Source: a virus
Virus record (IMG/VR): IMGVR_UViG_3300047409_000179
Location: 1-41,154 of that record
DNA: 41,154 nucleotides
Direction: 5' to 3' (one strand)
Shown here: positions 17,414 to 25,779 of the stretch, in pieces
How positions within the stretch are numbered: the stretch's first letter is position 1
Layout: each line of letters starts with the position of its first letter
Translations under genes and position numbers: made by a program
The notes under the pieces: model-generated
Database searches by the model: none
What the model saw: the letters and a program-made list of their open reading frames with translations, nothing else
What the model was told of the DNA's origin: nothing

Positions 17414-19907
17414 ACCTACCTAGTCGCCAGCGCGGCGTCACTGCCAGGTGGAGCGTCGCCGAGTGCGCGAGCTGCTCCGTTGTCGTGCCGAGGGTCGGAT
17501 CATCCGGCACCATCGATGAGAGCTTGCAGATGAGGTCGTTGTTCCCCGGCAGCATCTCTAGTAGCGAGCCGCCGAGACCAGGCGCCAAGACTTCGGCCGT
17601 CCCTGCGGCCGGTTCCTTCAGCCTGCCACTCAAGTCCGACCTGATTCGACGAGTAATCTCTGAGGTCGTTGGAGCGAAGGCGGGGAAGTTCGCGTCATTG
17701 GCCCGGCCGCTCGGCGACAGAGCGCGCCAGTTCGACGGCACGAGCATAAGGTAATCGAGTCCCGCCGTTGTGTCGTTCGCGGACCAGATGACTTGGAGAA
17801 AGACTCGGCCGGCGTCGGTAGGAAGGCGCAACGTCCCAAGTCGAACCAGACGGAACACGGTGCCGCTGCTCGGCGAAGTCAACAGCTTCCCGACCGATCC
17901 CCACTCCTCTGAGTAGACGGCCGGGAGAGTGGTGGTGGCCGTGACTGGAAGGGCGGACACGATTGCCGTCACCGGCGTCGTGGTCAGTCTCACTCGTCCC
18001 CAGACCTCGACCGCGATCTCGTTCTGCGTGTAGTCGTCCGGAGTCAGCAGCGCCGGATCAACGAGATGGAGAACGCTGACCCCCGTTGGGACTCCGACCA
18101 CAAGGAAGCCGGAACGAGAGCTGGCATCCGACGTCAGCGTCCCGGCAGAGATGACACCGTTCTCGGCCTCCAGAACCCCGAGCGGCGGAAAACCGCCGCG
18201 GCCCTCGCTTTGGTTCGTGCTCGTCGGGGCGGTCGTGCCTTCGTAGACCATCACGCCGTCGATCTCGAAGGTCGTGCCGGTTGCGGCAGCGATGTTGACA
18301 GCCACGTGGGCATCGTCGTAGTCGACCAAGGGCACCCACGTGATCGTGATTCGCTGCCAAGTCGTGGAGAGAGCCGTGTTACCGCTCGTCGCCTTGTCAT
18401 TCGCGGCGGCGTTGCCTAGCCGGATGTAGGTGTTGGTCACACCGGCAGCGGAGTGAATCCAAGCTTCGGCCGTGTAGGTGATGCCCTTCTTGAAGCGACG
18501 GAAGATGCGGAAACTGGCACCGCGGTCAACGCTCGCAGGAGCGACAACCTGGCCGGATGCGACTCCGTACTTCCCAGCGCTCGTGATGCGAGCGATCGAG
18601 GTCGCCGCGCCGCTGTTCAGGTTCGTCACAGAAGCGACCGACCAGTTACTCGTGCTGATGTAACTGTTCTCGAAATCGCCGTTCCAGCACTGGTTGAAGG
18701 CGCCCGTCCTTTGCCACCAGCCGAGCATCCCCCAGATCGGGGACGCAGCTCCACCGGAAGGCGTCACGAACGCCTCGAACAGCGCCGGGGCATCGCCTGG
18801 AATCAGACCGGCGGGCGCGACCGGATCCACGGTGGTGACGTTCCGGTACGTGTACGGGTCGACATCGAAATCGTCGATCATGGCAGCCGACTGTTGCGGC
18901 AGCCAGACAATCCCGGTCTTGCCTGCGACAGTGGGGCCAAAGGCCGTTTGTTCCGCGCCAGTTGCGAGCGTGTAGTTGTTCGTCGTCGTCGGCGCGACCA
19001 TCGGCGAAGGCGCAGCCGCGAAGAACTCGGCGAAGACGTTGGCGCCCTCGATCCGGCCGCGCACCCAGAACGCCACACCGTTGACTACACGAGCTCCGAG
19101 GTTCGTGGTCGCGAGGTTCGTGGTCGCTCCTGCAACTACCTTGTCGATCCGCAGGCGCGAGTTGGCGCCGTTGTCATCGACGTAGACCCGCAGGTAGTTC
19201 AGAGCGTCGACGCGCTTCAGCACGACGCCGGCGAGGAAGCTCGTGATCGTCGAGCCGGGCGTCGCCTTGATCGTGACCTGGACGTCGCCATAGTCGTAGC
19301 CCCGGTCGGTGTGGATCAGGCGCTTCTCAGTGGTCGGGTTCGCGGTGACCGTCAGAGCTCCGCCAGTAACGGCTACATCAGATCCCGAGCCGGTGTCGAA
19401 GGTGTAATTCGTCTCGGTGTCGGTCGAGAAGTCGTCGAAGATGTCAAGCGACTCGCCCTCCATATAGGGAGGAGTAACTACTCCGAGCGTGACGGTCAGA
19501 CGCTGGTTGAATTCCCAGAGCCGATCAAAGCCGGCGATCGCGATGCCCGAGTCGAGCACGCGCATCTTCATCCGGTAGGTCGCGCCCTCGGCTCGCCAAG
19601 TCACGGTCCCGCCGAAGCGGCGAAGCTCCTCCTCGAGCGACCAGAGCACCGACAGCTTCGCGTGCAGATCGTCCTTCGAGCTACCGGTGACTGCAAGAGT
19701 CCACGACGAGAGACGGTTCTGAGCCTCGGCTCCCGCGAGCACGCCGCCCTGAGTTCCCCTTTGACCGGAGTAGGTTTTCTCGTAGGTCGCATTACCGAGG
19801 TCGAGCGCCATCAGCTCGTAGCCCGTCGTCGACGGCTCGGCGTTCAGCAGCGTGACCGTCGAGGCATTCGGTTTGTTAGTGAGAACTTGCAAGAGCTTCT
19901 GCGCCAT
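17412..19907 (-). CDS. large distal tail protein with carbohydrate-binding domains
   Basis: An 831-residue protein immediately after the tape measure. Residues 1-145 resemble the distal tail (Dit) N-terminal ring domain (LEEELRRFGGTVTWRAEG and FNQRLTVTLGVV). Residues 155-350 form a LamG-like beta sandwich (IFDDFSTDTETNYTF and GVVLKRVDALNYLRVYV). Residues 405-560 resemble a CBM_4_9-like jelly roll (FKKGITYTAEAWIHSA and TTWQRITITWVPL). It probably connects the tail tube to the tip and binds host wall glycans. Confidence 0.8.
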   Translation of the reverse strand: MAQKLLQVLTNKPNASTVTLLNAEPSTTGYELMALDLGNATYEKTYSGQRGTQGGVLAGAEAQNRLSSWTLAVTGSSKDDLHAKLSVLWSLEEELRRFGGTVTWRAEGATYRMKMRVLDSGIAIAGFDRLWEFNQRLTVTLGVVTPPYMEGESLDIFDDFSTDTETNYTFDTGSGSDVAVTGGALTVTANPTTEKRLIHTDRGYDYGDVQVTIKATPGSTITSFLAGVVLKRVDALNYLRVYVDDNGANSRLRIDKVVAGATTNLATTNLGARVVNGVAFWVRGRIEGANVFAEFFAAAPSPMVAPTTTNNYTLATGAEQTAFGPTVAGKTGIVWLPQQSAAMIDDFDVDPYTYRNVTTVDPVAPAGLIPGDAPALFEAFVTPSGGAASPIWGMLGWWQRTGAFNQCWNGDFENSYISTSNWSVASVTNLNSGAATSIARITSAGKYGVASGQVVAPASVDRGASFRIFRRFKKGITYTAEAWIHSAAGVTNTYIRLGNAAANDKATSGNTALSTTWQRITITWVPLVDYDDAHVAVNIAAATGTTFEIDGVMVYEGTTAPTSTNQSEGRGGFPPLGVLEAENGVISAGTLTSDASSRSGFLVVGVPTGVSVLHLVDPALLTPDDYTQNEIAVEVWGRVRLTTTPVTAIVSALPVTATTTLPAVYSEEWGSVGKLLTSPSSGTVFRLVRLGTLRLPTDAGRVFLQVIWSANDTTAGLDYLMLVPSNWRALSPSGRANDANFPAFAPTTSEITRRIRSDLSGRLKEPAAGTAEVLAPGLGGSLLEMLPGNNDLICKLSSMVPDDPTLGTTTEQLAHSATLHLAVTPRWRLGR

Positions 19908-22900
19908 CAGTAGCCCGTCTTCTCGACACTGGTTCCGACGTAGGGCTGCATCCCGGCGCCGTTCGCGATCGCCGCAGTCGCCTTTAGGAGTGCATCAGCA
20001 TCGGGAATCAGGAAGCCGAAGTTGAAGGTCGGGCTACCGGACCCGCCGGGCGTGTTGCTGGCGAAGACACCGGTCGCGACAAAGGCATTCGCGAGGCGTG
20101 CCGATTCCTCAGAGGCCGCCGCGCGCGCGTTCGCCTGATCGAGCTGGGCCTGTAGGTCGGGTGAGACATCAGGCGTCTCCCCTGCTAACTCCGCAACGTC
20201 GTCGGCATCGCTGAGACCGTTCAGTTCGTCGATGATCCCGGTCAGGGCGTCGATCACAGCGGAGCGCTGCGTCTGATTCAACTTCTTCTTCAGCTGGCCC
20301 TCAAGCCAGACCTTCGCTCGCGTTAGTTTGGCGCGCAGCGTCGCCCGCGCGTCTATTCGCTGTTGAGGCGTGCGCGCCTTCGCGAACGCGAGCCGTGCCT
20401 GCGAGATCTGCAGCACGATCGAGGAGGGGAGCTGCGAGTAGTCCGTCTCCTTGACCCGCTGGCGCTTGTTTTGTCGCGTGTGCAGCGAGGAGAGCCGGTT
20501 CTGGACCCGTACCTTGCGTACCTTCAAGCTCGAGCGCTCGCTCGAAGTGAGATCCTTACGGCCGAGTTCCTTGTTGATCCAGCCGAGCTCGCTGCCGTAG
20601 GCCGAAATGTCGTCGGAGAGTCCATACGTCCCGGCCGCTCGCGCTTCTGCGAGGCGGATGGGCTGCGGAAGACGCGGCGGGATGTGCTTCGGCTTCTTCT
20701 TGCCGACCCTGCCACCGGCCGCGTAGCCCGAAACCGAGAAATGATTGAAGTCTCCGGGGACCAGGTTGAAGAGCTGACTCCCGCCCGGAGCGCGACCCAT
20801 CAGCACATCAAAGGTACTGGCGTCAGAGACGTCCACCGCCTGTCCACTCTCGTGGCTTGATGTTCCGGGCCGGGCGGCGATGTTCCCGCCGGCGAGGTAG
20901 TTAGCGTAAAGAGCCGCCTGCTCGGCGTATGTGCGAAAGCCGCTGATGACGGAGCCGCCCCAGCCATGTCCGCGGGCATAGGAGAGCGCCCGCGTAACCT
21001 GCGGGACGAGACCGTGCGTGCTGACCGCGCCACCGCCTGACGGCCCCCGATAGAGACGGTCGTATTCGATCGTCCTCGTATCGAAGCCCGCCCTCCCGCC
21101 ACCAGCAAAGTGACGCGGCTGCGCACCCTGTAGCCAGTTCAAGACGCCGGGGAAGGTCATCGTCTCGAGCATCCGCTCACCGCCGCCGGTAACGACGAAC
21201 TCACCCGGTGAGAGCATCGCCGGAACCGAGTCGGCATTCGTGCGTGCGCCGCCGATGCGACCTCCGGCAGCGTGACCGCCACCCTGGAACGCTCCACCAC
21301 GAGGCGAGTTTCCAGGCGTGAACATCATCGTCTTGACGATGAAGCGGATCGTCGTGTCGGACGGGATCCGACCCAACGAGTCGGCGAGCGCAGCGACCGC
21401 CCGCTGAGCCGCTGCGATGAGAGGCTGCGCCTTCTCGTTCGCCTTCGCGGCCTTGCGAATAGACTGGGCGAACTCGTCCGCGTTCTCACTGGCGTTATGC
21501 CAGGAGCGTCCGAAGGTGATCGCGTTCATCACCATGCTGTGGCCGGCGCCGCGCTGCTTCGCAGCAGCGTCGAGGATGTCGCCCGTGGTGTCCCTAGCGG
21601 TTTGGGCCGCTTCCCTGTTGGCCTTCTTCGCCCGATCGGTTGCCGTGACGAGATCGAGGTCGGCCTGCTTCTGGTCGTGCTTGGCCTGCTGGAGGTTGTG
21701 CAGCGCCGCGATTGCCTCTTGACTATGCGCGCCGTACTGACGCACGGCTTCGTTGTAGGCCTTCTGCGAGCTCGCGACGTTGTCGAGCGCGTGCTTCTGC
21801 TCGAGCTGTGCCTGCGTGACGTCGAGGTTGGCCTGCTTGAGGTTGACCTCTGCATCGTGAAGGCTATTCGCCGCGTTTTTTACATGGTCATAGGCGTCGG
21901 AGAGGTCGTCGGAGGCACGGCGGTTGTGCAGGAACGCCGCCGCGAGACCACCGATGATGACCGTCAGCCCGAGGAAAGCCAACGCGACCGGCCCGCTGCC
22001 GACTCCGAGCGCCGCCATCGCGAGCATCGCTGCTCGCAGCTTAGCGATGGCCTGCAGCGCACCAGCTGCACCCACGATCCCGATCACGAGCCCGCTGAAG
22101 ATGTCGGGGCCGAGCTTTGCCCGAATATCTCCGAGCGCACCGACGAAGCCCCTGACGACGCTGATCGCGCTCTCTACCGGCGCGCGCAGCTCGTTGAAGA
22201 CCGCCTTGAAGTCGATCCCGCGGGCGAACTTCTCCACGGCGGGAAGCCCCACCCCAATCGCCCAGCTCGAAAACCTGTTGAGGGTCGGAAGCAGCTTGGT
22301 AACCATCTCGGCGCCGAGGTTCTTCAGCGTCTCGCGCAGGATGTTCAGCTTGCCCGCCAGGGTTCCCCCGGCCGCCGCCGCGCTCCCACCGAACTCGGAG
22401 GTCAGCTCCTTGAGGATGATCTTCTGCGCCTCCATCGCGTGACCACCGTCGACGAGCGCCTTGATCTGCTTCTTCTGCGACTCGGTGAACTGCACGCCGA
22501 CGCGGCCGAGAGCGGTGATCCCCTTGATCGGATCGTTCAGCGCCTTGCCGACGCGGATCGCCGTCCTGCTCAGGCTCTCCTGGGTCGACGCGCCGTGGGT
22601 CATGGCGACGTCCATGTCGGTGACGGCGCGGGTCGCCTGGTCGAAGATCTTGTTGCTCTTGCCGGCCTCGTTGCGGATGTTCTTGAAGGTCAGCAGCATG
22701 TTCTCGCCGCTCTTGATCGCCTCGTCATCGATGCCCGACTTCTTCAGGATCGCGCTGCCGAGCGCGTTGACGTGCTTGGCCGTGACGTTCGCGATCCCGC
22801 CCGTGGACTTCAGGACGGCGTTCGTCTGAGCTGTGACCTTCTGCGCGTCGGCGAACTCTTTGATCGAAGCCCGCGCCGCAAAGGCAACTCCGACAAGGCC

Positions 22901-23059
22901 AGCCCCGACGCCCGCGCCGATGGCGATTGCCGATGCCTTGCCGACCGCCTTCAGGCCTCGTTCGAGCTTCCCTCCCTCTTTCGATGCGCGACCGAACGCC
23001 CGCTCCAAGTTGCGGGTATCGCCGACGATCTCCACCTGCACCTTGCGGGCCACGATCAC
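19907..23059 (-). CDS. tape measure protein with M15-like peptidase domain
   Basis: A 1,050-residue protein. Residues 1-350 have the phage tape-measure N-terminal domain (LERAFGRASKEGGKLERGLK, LTFKNIRNEAGKS and VGKALNDPIKGITALG) with hydrophobic helices, then a long coiled coil (about 385-500). Around residues 690-785 there is a VanY/peptidase M15-like domain: ISGFRTYAEQAALYANYLAG, then SSHESGQAVDVSD and PGDFNHFSVSGY, with the His and Asp zinc ligands. It sets tail length and may cut peptidoglycan crosslinks at entry. Start GTG at 23,059 or 23,053, with AAGGAGG upstream. Confidence 0.88.
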   Translation of the reverse strand: MIVARKVQVEIVGDTRNLERAFGRASKEGGKLERGLKAVGKASAIAIGAGVGAGLVGVAFAARASIKEFADAQKVTAQTNAVLKSTGGIANVTAKHVNALGSAILKKSGIDDEAIKSGENMLLTFKNIRNEAGKSNKIFDQATRAVTDMDVAMTHGASTQESLSRTAIRVGKALNDPIKGITALGRVGVQFTESQKKQIKALVDGGHAMEAQKIILKELTSEFGGSAAAAGGTLAGKLNILRETLKNLGAEMVTKLLPTLNRFSSWAIGVGLPAVEKFARGIDFKAVFNELRAPVESAISVVRGFVGALGDIRAKLGPDIFSGLVIGIVGAAGALQAIAKLRAAMLAMAALGVGSGPVALAFLGLTVIIGGLAAAFLHNRRASDDLSDAYDHVKNAANSLHDAEVNLKQANLDVTQAQLEQKHALDNVASSQKAYNEAVRQYGAHSQEAIAALHNLQQAKHDQKQADLDLVTATDRAKKANREAAQTARDTTGDILDAAAKQRGAGHSMVMNAITFGRSWHNASENADEFAQSIRKAAKANEKAQPLIAAAQRAVAALADSLGRIPSDTTIRFIVKTMMFTPGNSPRGGAFQGGGHAAGGRIGGARTNADSVPAMLSPGEFVVTGGGERMLETMTFPGVLNWLQGAQPRHFAGGGRAGFDTRTIEYDRLYRGPSGGGAVSTHGLVPQVTRALSYARGHGWGGSVISGFRTYAEQAALYANYLAGGNIAARPGTSSHESGQAVDVSDASTFDVLMGRAPGGSQLFNLVPGDFNHFSVSGYAAGGRVGKKKPKHIPPRLPQPIRLAEARAAGTYGLSDDISAYGSELGWINKELGRKDLTSSERSSLKVRKVRVQNRLSSLHTRQNKRQRVKETDYSQLPSSIVLQISQARLAFAKARTPQQRIDARATLRAKLTRAKVWLEGQLKKKLNQTQRSAVIDALTGIIDELNGLSDADDVAELAGETPDVSPDLQAQLDQANARAAASEESARLANAFVATGVFASNTPGGSGSPTFNFGFLIPDADALLKATAAIANGAGMQPYVGTSVEKTGY

Positions 23060-23585
23060 TCACCTCCTTCCAAGTGCCGCAGGCCGGCCATCAACTCGGC
23101 AGGCGTCAGGCGCTTCAGATCCCACGGCTGCCAACCGAACCGCTCAGCCATGTCCGGCCCCCACCACTCGCGGGGGTCGTCGATTCCTAGCTGGGGGCCT
23201 CGCTCGGCTCGGGCTCGGGCGTCTCGGCGTCTTCGTCCGGCGCGGATGCCTCGTTCCCGTTCGCTGAGGTAGGAGGGTCGGCATCGCGCTCTGCCGCTTC
23301 CTTCATCGCCGCGTCGAGTTGCTCGACGAGCTCGAACAACACGCTGGCGTTGATCGCTTTCTCGGGAAACTCCTTTTCGGCTCGCGTATAGGAGATACGG
23401 AGAACCGCCCGCCACGCTTTCGGGTCGGCAACCATTAGCCGATCGGCGATCTCAAGCGGAGCCATGCCTTCGGTGAGTGCCATGCCTACATCGGCCTCGT
23501 CGAAGGTCCACTCCAGCACCGGAACGATCCGGATGCGCTCACCCGCCAGCTTCACATAGACGCCGGCGGCCTCGTTCTCAGACAT
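23056..23585 (-). CDS. tail assembly chaperone, -1 frameshift product (gpGT-like)
   Basis: The 132-residue upstream frame ends at 23,187, but an overlapping frame (the last 44 codons, 23,056-23,190) has the typical second-chaperone sequence IDDPREWWGPDMAERFG and LTPAELMAGLRHLEGGE and no start of its own. The two frames differ by -1. A run of five C residues in GAG GCC CCC AGC on the minus strand (23,193-23,197) lets the Pro tRNA slip back. Phage lambda makes gpG and gpGT in this way. The fusion binds the tape measure during tail assembly. Confidence 0.75.
23187..23585 (-). CDS. tail assembly chaperone, unshifted product (gpG-like)
   Basis: A 132-residue protein directly before the tape measure. 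N-terminal half has YVKLAGERIRIVPVLEWTFD and MAPLEIADRLMVADPKAWRA typical of siphovirus tail chaperones; the C-terminus is acidic with Pro/Glu repeats. The ATG has GAAGGGAG upstream. It ends at TAG just past a C-run where a share of ribosomes is expected to shift -1. Confidence 0.8.
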   Translation of the reverse strand: MSENEAAGVYVKLAGERIRIVPVLEWTFDEADVGMALTEGMAPLEIADRLMVADPKAWRAVLRISYTRAEKEFPEKAINASVLFELVEQLDAAMKEAAERDADPPTSANGNEASAPDEDAETPEPEPSEAPS

Positions 23586-23654
23586 CGTGCTCCCTTCGGG
23601 GCTTACGTGCGTGAACGCACCGCACGCTCGAAAGCGGCGGCGCGAGGGAATAGG

Positions 23655-24020
23655 TCAGAGGTCAAGCGAATCGAGCAGGTGGTCGAGCGCCTTTTCGACC
23701 GCACGCTCGACCAGTTCCGCGTTCTCTTCGAGCGCAGGGATGAATGCTTCTCGCATCTGAAGCGCGCCGAAGTCGGACCGCAGCCCCGTCACCTTCCGAG
23801 CTCGCTGGGTCACAAAGACGCTGCGACCACTCGCCCGGATCCCGATTGTGTCCGGCTTCGAGCCTCTCCAGCGGCCTTCCTTTTGCTGAGCAGCGGCAAC
23901 AACTGGAACCGCCGCCAGCTTCATCCCACCGAGAACGCTCTTGGCCGCCTCGCGGTTGACCTTGCCGAGATCCCGCCGAAGCTCGGACAGACCGCGGATG
24001 CGGACCGTACCCGTAGCCAT
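23655..24020 (-). CDS. HK97 gp10-like tail completion protein
   Basis: A 121-residue protein: VRIRGLSELRRDLGKVNREA near the start and AFIPALEENAELVERAVEKA near the end, the pattern of HK97 gp10-type proteins found between head connectors and the tail tube. It helps join head and tail. ATG overlaps the upstream TAA (TAATG). Confidence 0.75.
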   Translation of the reverse strand: MATGTVRIRGLSELRRDLGKVNREAAKSVLGGMKLAAVPVVAAAQQKEGRWRGSKPDTIGIRASGRSVFVTQRARKVTGLRSDFGALQMREAFIPALEENAELVERAVEKALDHLLDSLDL

Positions 24021-24439
24021 TAGGCCGTCGGGTAAGTCAATCCAGCCTGGGCAGCATTTACGAACTCGGCCGTGATCTTCGAGGCCTCGCCGATACCACC
24101 TGCGAGCATGTTGTAGTTCGTGAGCAGGGCGGACATCAGCGCCGCCGGGTTCGTGGCCGAACGCGCCGCGCTGGTCGCTCGCACCTCGATCGTAACCGGG
24201 GTGTTCGAGCCGATCAGCGGCTGCAGGGTCGCGTGCGTCTTGCCCGCCGCGAAGTCCTGGAACATCTCGATCGAGATCGAGGCGTCGCCGAGTCCCTTCG
24301 TGATCGCCTTCGACGTGGCACCGAACGCGGTGATGTCGACCGAGTCGCGAGTGTCGGTGACCGTGACGCTGTCGGCGTGATCGGAGAGCGTGACGCCGTT
24401 GATGATGACTGTGGCGTCGGTGAGTGTGAAGATCGCCAT
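24020..24439 (-). CDS. major tail tube protein
   Basis: A 139-residue protein, beta-rich: FTLTDATVIINGVTLSDHAD, VDITAFGATSKAITKGLGDA and SISIEMFQDFAAGKTHATLQ. These fit the tail-tube beta-barrel family of siphoviruses. It polymerises as hexameric rings around the tape measure. The location between tail completion protein and chaperone agrees with this. Confidence 0.85.
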   Translation of the reverse strand: MAIFTLTDATVIINGVTLSDHADSVTVTDTRDSVDITAFGATSKAITKGLGDASISIEMFQDFAAGKTHATLQPLIGSNTPVTIEVRATSAARSATNPAALMSALLTNYNMLAGGIGEASKITAEFVNAAQAGLTYPTA

Positions 24440-24745
24440 CTAGCCTTTCGCCTCCTTCTTCTTTCTGGCGGGCTTCTCGACCCGCTCGATGTGCCCGCCC
24501 TCGATCAGGAGGGCTTCCTGTCCGAGTGGTAGTGCGCGCTCGAACTCCTCGCCCGGAGGCGTCTCGTAGACGTCGCTTCCCCCGATCACCTTGTAGCGCT
24601 GAGGAACGATCTCGAGGAGACCGTTTGCGAGGTTCGCCGTCTCCTCGTCTTCGGTGAAGGCGGACTCGAACTCCTGGCCTTGTTCGTAGCTCCCGCCTTC
24701 TCTCGGCTGAACCAGGAGCGGCAGCAAAACCTTGTAGCGGTTCAC
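24440..24745 (-). CDS. hypothetical structural-region protein
   Basis: A 101-residue protein beginning MNRYKVLLPLLVQPREGGSY from a GTG overlapping the upstream TGA. It has an acidic centre and a Lys-rich end (ARKKKEAKG). Similar small proteins with KVLLPLxV occur near connectors in phages, with no assigned role. The longer start at 24,865 overlaps the preceding gene. Confidence 0.65.
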   Translation of the reverse strand: MNRYKVLLPLLVQPREGGSYEQGQEFESAFTEDEETANLANGLLEIVPQRYKVIGGSDVYETPPGEEFERALPLGQEALLIEGGHIERVEKPARKKKEAKG

Positions 24746-25011
24746 GCCGGAATCGCCTCCTTTTGGTTTTCGTAGATCAGGCTTCCGTCTTGCTCCATGA
24801 CCTGTACGCCAAGAAGCACCACCTCGATCTTGCGTGCCTCTCCGACCTTGCTGATCTCGCGCCATTCCGTCACGCAGCCGGACAGGTCGACCTCCGTACC
24901 GTCAGGGGCGACCGCGATCAGGTGGTCATCGAAAACGAGCTGGACACGGCCCGGCTGTATCGCGGGCTTCTCGATCCTGAGATGCACCCTCGGCTTGTCT
25001 AGCGGACTCAT
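24742..25011 (-). CDS. hypothetical structural-region protein
   Basis: An 89-residue beta-rich protein (VHLRIEKPAIQPGRVQLVFD and ARKIEVVLLGVQVMEQDG). ATG overlaps the TGA upstream. Likely a minor structural protein by position; the family is not recognised. Confidence 0.65.
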   Translation of the reverse strand: MSPLDKPRVHLRIEKPAIQPGRVQLVFDDHLIAVAPDGTEVDLSGCVTEWREISKVGEARKIEVVLLGVQVMEQDGSLIYENQKEAIPA

Positions 25012-25346
25012 GGCTGCTGGAGCTTGAAAATGCCGGAGGTGACCGAAGTCGTAAAGCTGTGCGTGACCGTCGCGAGCCCAGTCGTGGGGTCAGCAAAGAA
25101 GTTGGCCGGCAACGGACCGATCATCCGCTCTTGGGCGTTCGTCACCGAGACCGAGTTGTCCGAGATCACGAGGCCTGGCGGATCTCCCGCGAGCACGGCG
25201 ATCACGCAGACGTCGGGAGAGCCGCCGGCGTTCTTGACGTGAATGAAGGTCTGGGCGTCGGGCACGAACGTGTCGCTGCCGGTCACAGCCGTATAGGCAG
25301 GCGTAACCCCCGTGCGCACGATCGACTGGGTCGCGAGTAGAGTCAT
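25008..25346 (-). CDS. capsid decoration or head-fibre-like protein
   Basis: A 112-residue protein: SIVRTGVTPAYTAVTGSDTF and QTFIHVKNAGGSPDVCVIAV, then AQERMIGPLPANFFADPTTG. This pattern is widely seen in small phage head proteins of unknown fold. Strongly beta and without charged clusters, suitable for decoration of the shell. ATG has AGGAGG upstream. Confidence 0.6.
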   Translation of the reverse strand: MTLLATQSIVRTGVTPAYTAVTGSDTFVPDAQTFIHVKNAGGSPDVCVIAVLAGDPPGLVISDNSVSVTNAQERMIGPLPANFFADPTTGLATVTHSFTTSVTSGIFKLQQP

Positions 25347-25361
25347 TCGTTCCTCCTTAGA

Positions 25362-25775
25362 TCAGGTTCCTGAGCCGCGCACTTCAACCCGCCATTCGCA
25401 GACGAGCACGGGCGCCTGTCCTTCCTGCACAACACTCCGGTAGCCGGTGGCACTCGCTACGACCAGATCGCTACAGGCCCCGCCAAGCGTCCTGTCGGAC
25501 TCGACCGCGTGCTTGACCGACTGCGGGCCGGAGCCGGAGAGGTAGGCGTCGAGTTGGTCCTGGGCCGCTTCCGAGGAGACGGTTCCGACCAGCACCTGCA
25601 CGGTCAAGACCTGGAAGTCCTGCCCTCGCCCGAAGGTCTGATCGAAGTCGGTCTCGGCCGGAAAGACGTGAGCCGCAGGAGGGGTCGGGTTCACCAGCAT
25701 CCTCGGGCTCACTTGCGTTCCGAGCATCGTGCTCAGATTGGCCGCGAGAGCCTGCCGAACGGCGGTGATGTCCAT
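25362..25775 (-). CDS. tail terminator-like protein
   Basis: A 137-residue protein (MDITAVRQALAANLSTML, then FQVLTVQVLVGTVSSEAAQD and AQDQLDAYLSGSG, ending VLVCEWRVEVRGSGT). The alpha/beta arrangement matches the tail terminator family that caps the tail tube and connects it to the head. It is next to the head-tail connector gene. Confidence 0.7.
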   Translation of the reverse strand: MDITAVRQALAANLSTMLGTQVSPRMLVNPTPPAAHVFPAETDFDQTFGRGQDFQVLTVQVLVGTVSSEAAQDQLDAYLSGSGPQSVKHAVESDRTLGGACSDLVVASATGYRSVVQEGQAPVLVCEWRVEVRGSGT

Positions 25776-25779
25776 CTAG

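Noticed and set aside
18453-19913. A 486-codon plus-strand open frame opposite the large tail protein
   Set aside because: Composition is typical of GC-rich antisense frames (Arg/Val/Asp), no domain, and the minus-strand tail gene explains the region.
21272-23272. A 666-codon plus-strand open frame opposite the tape measure
   Set aside because: Arg- and Leu-rich shadow of the high-GC minus-strand gene, with no ribosome site or recognisable domain. The tape measure is certain.
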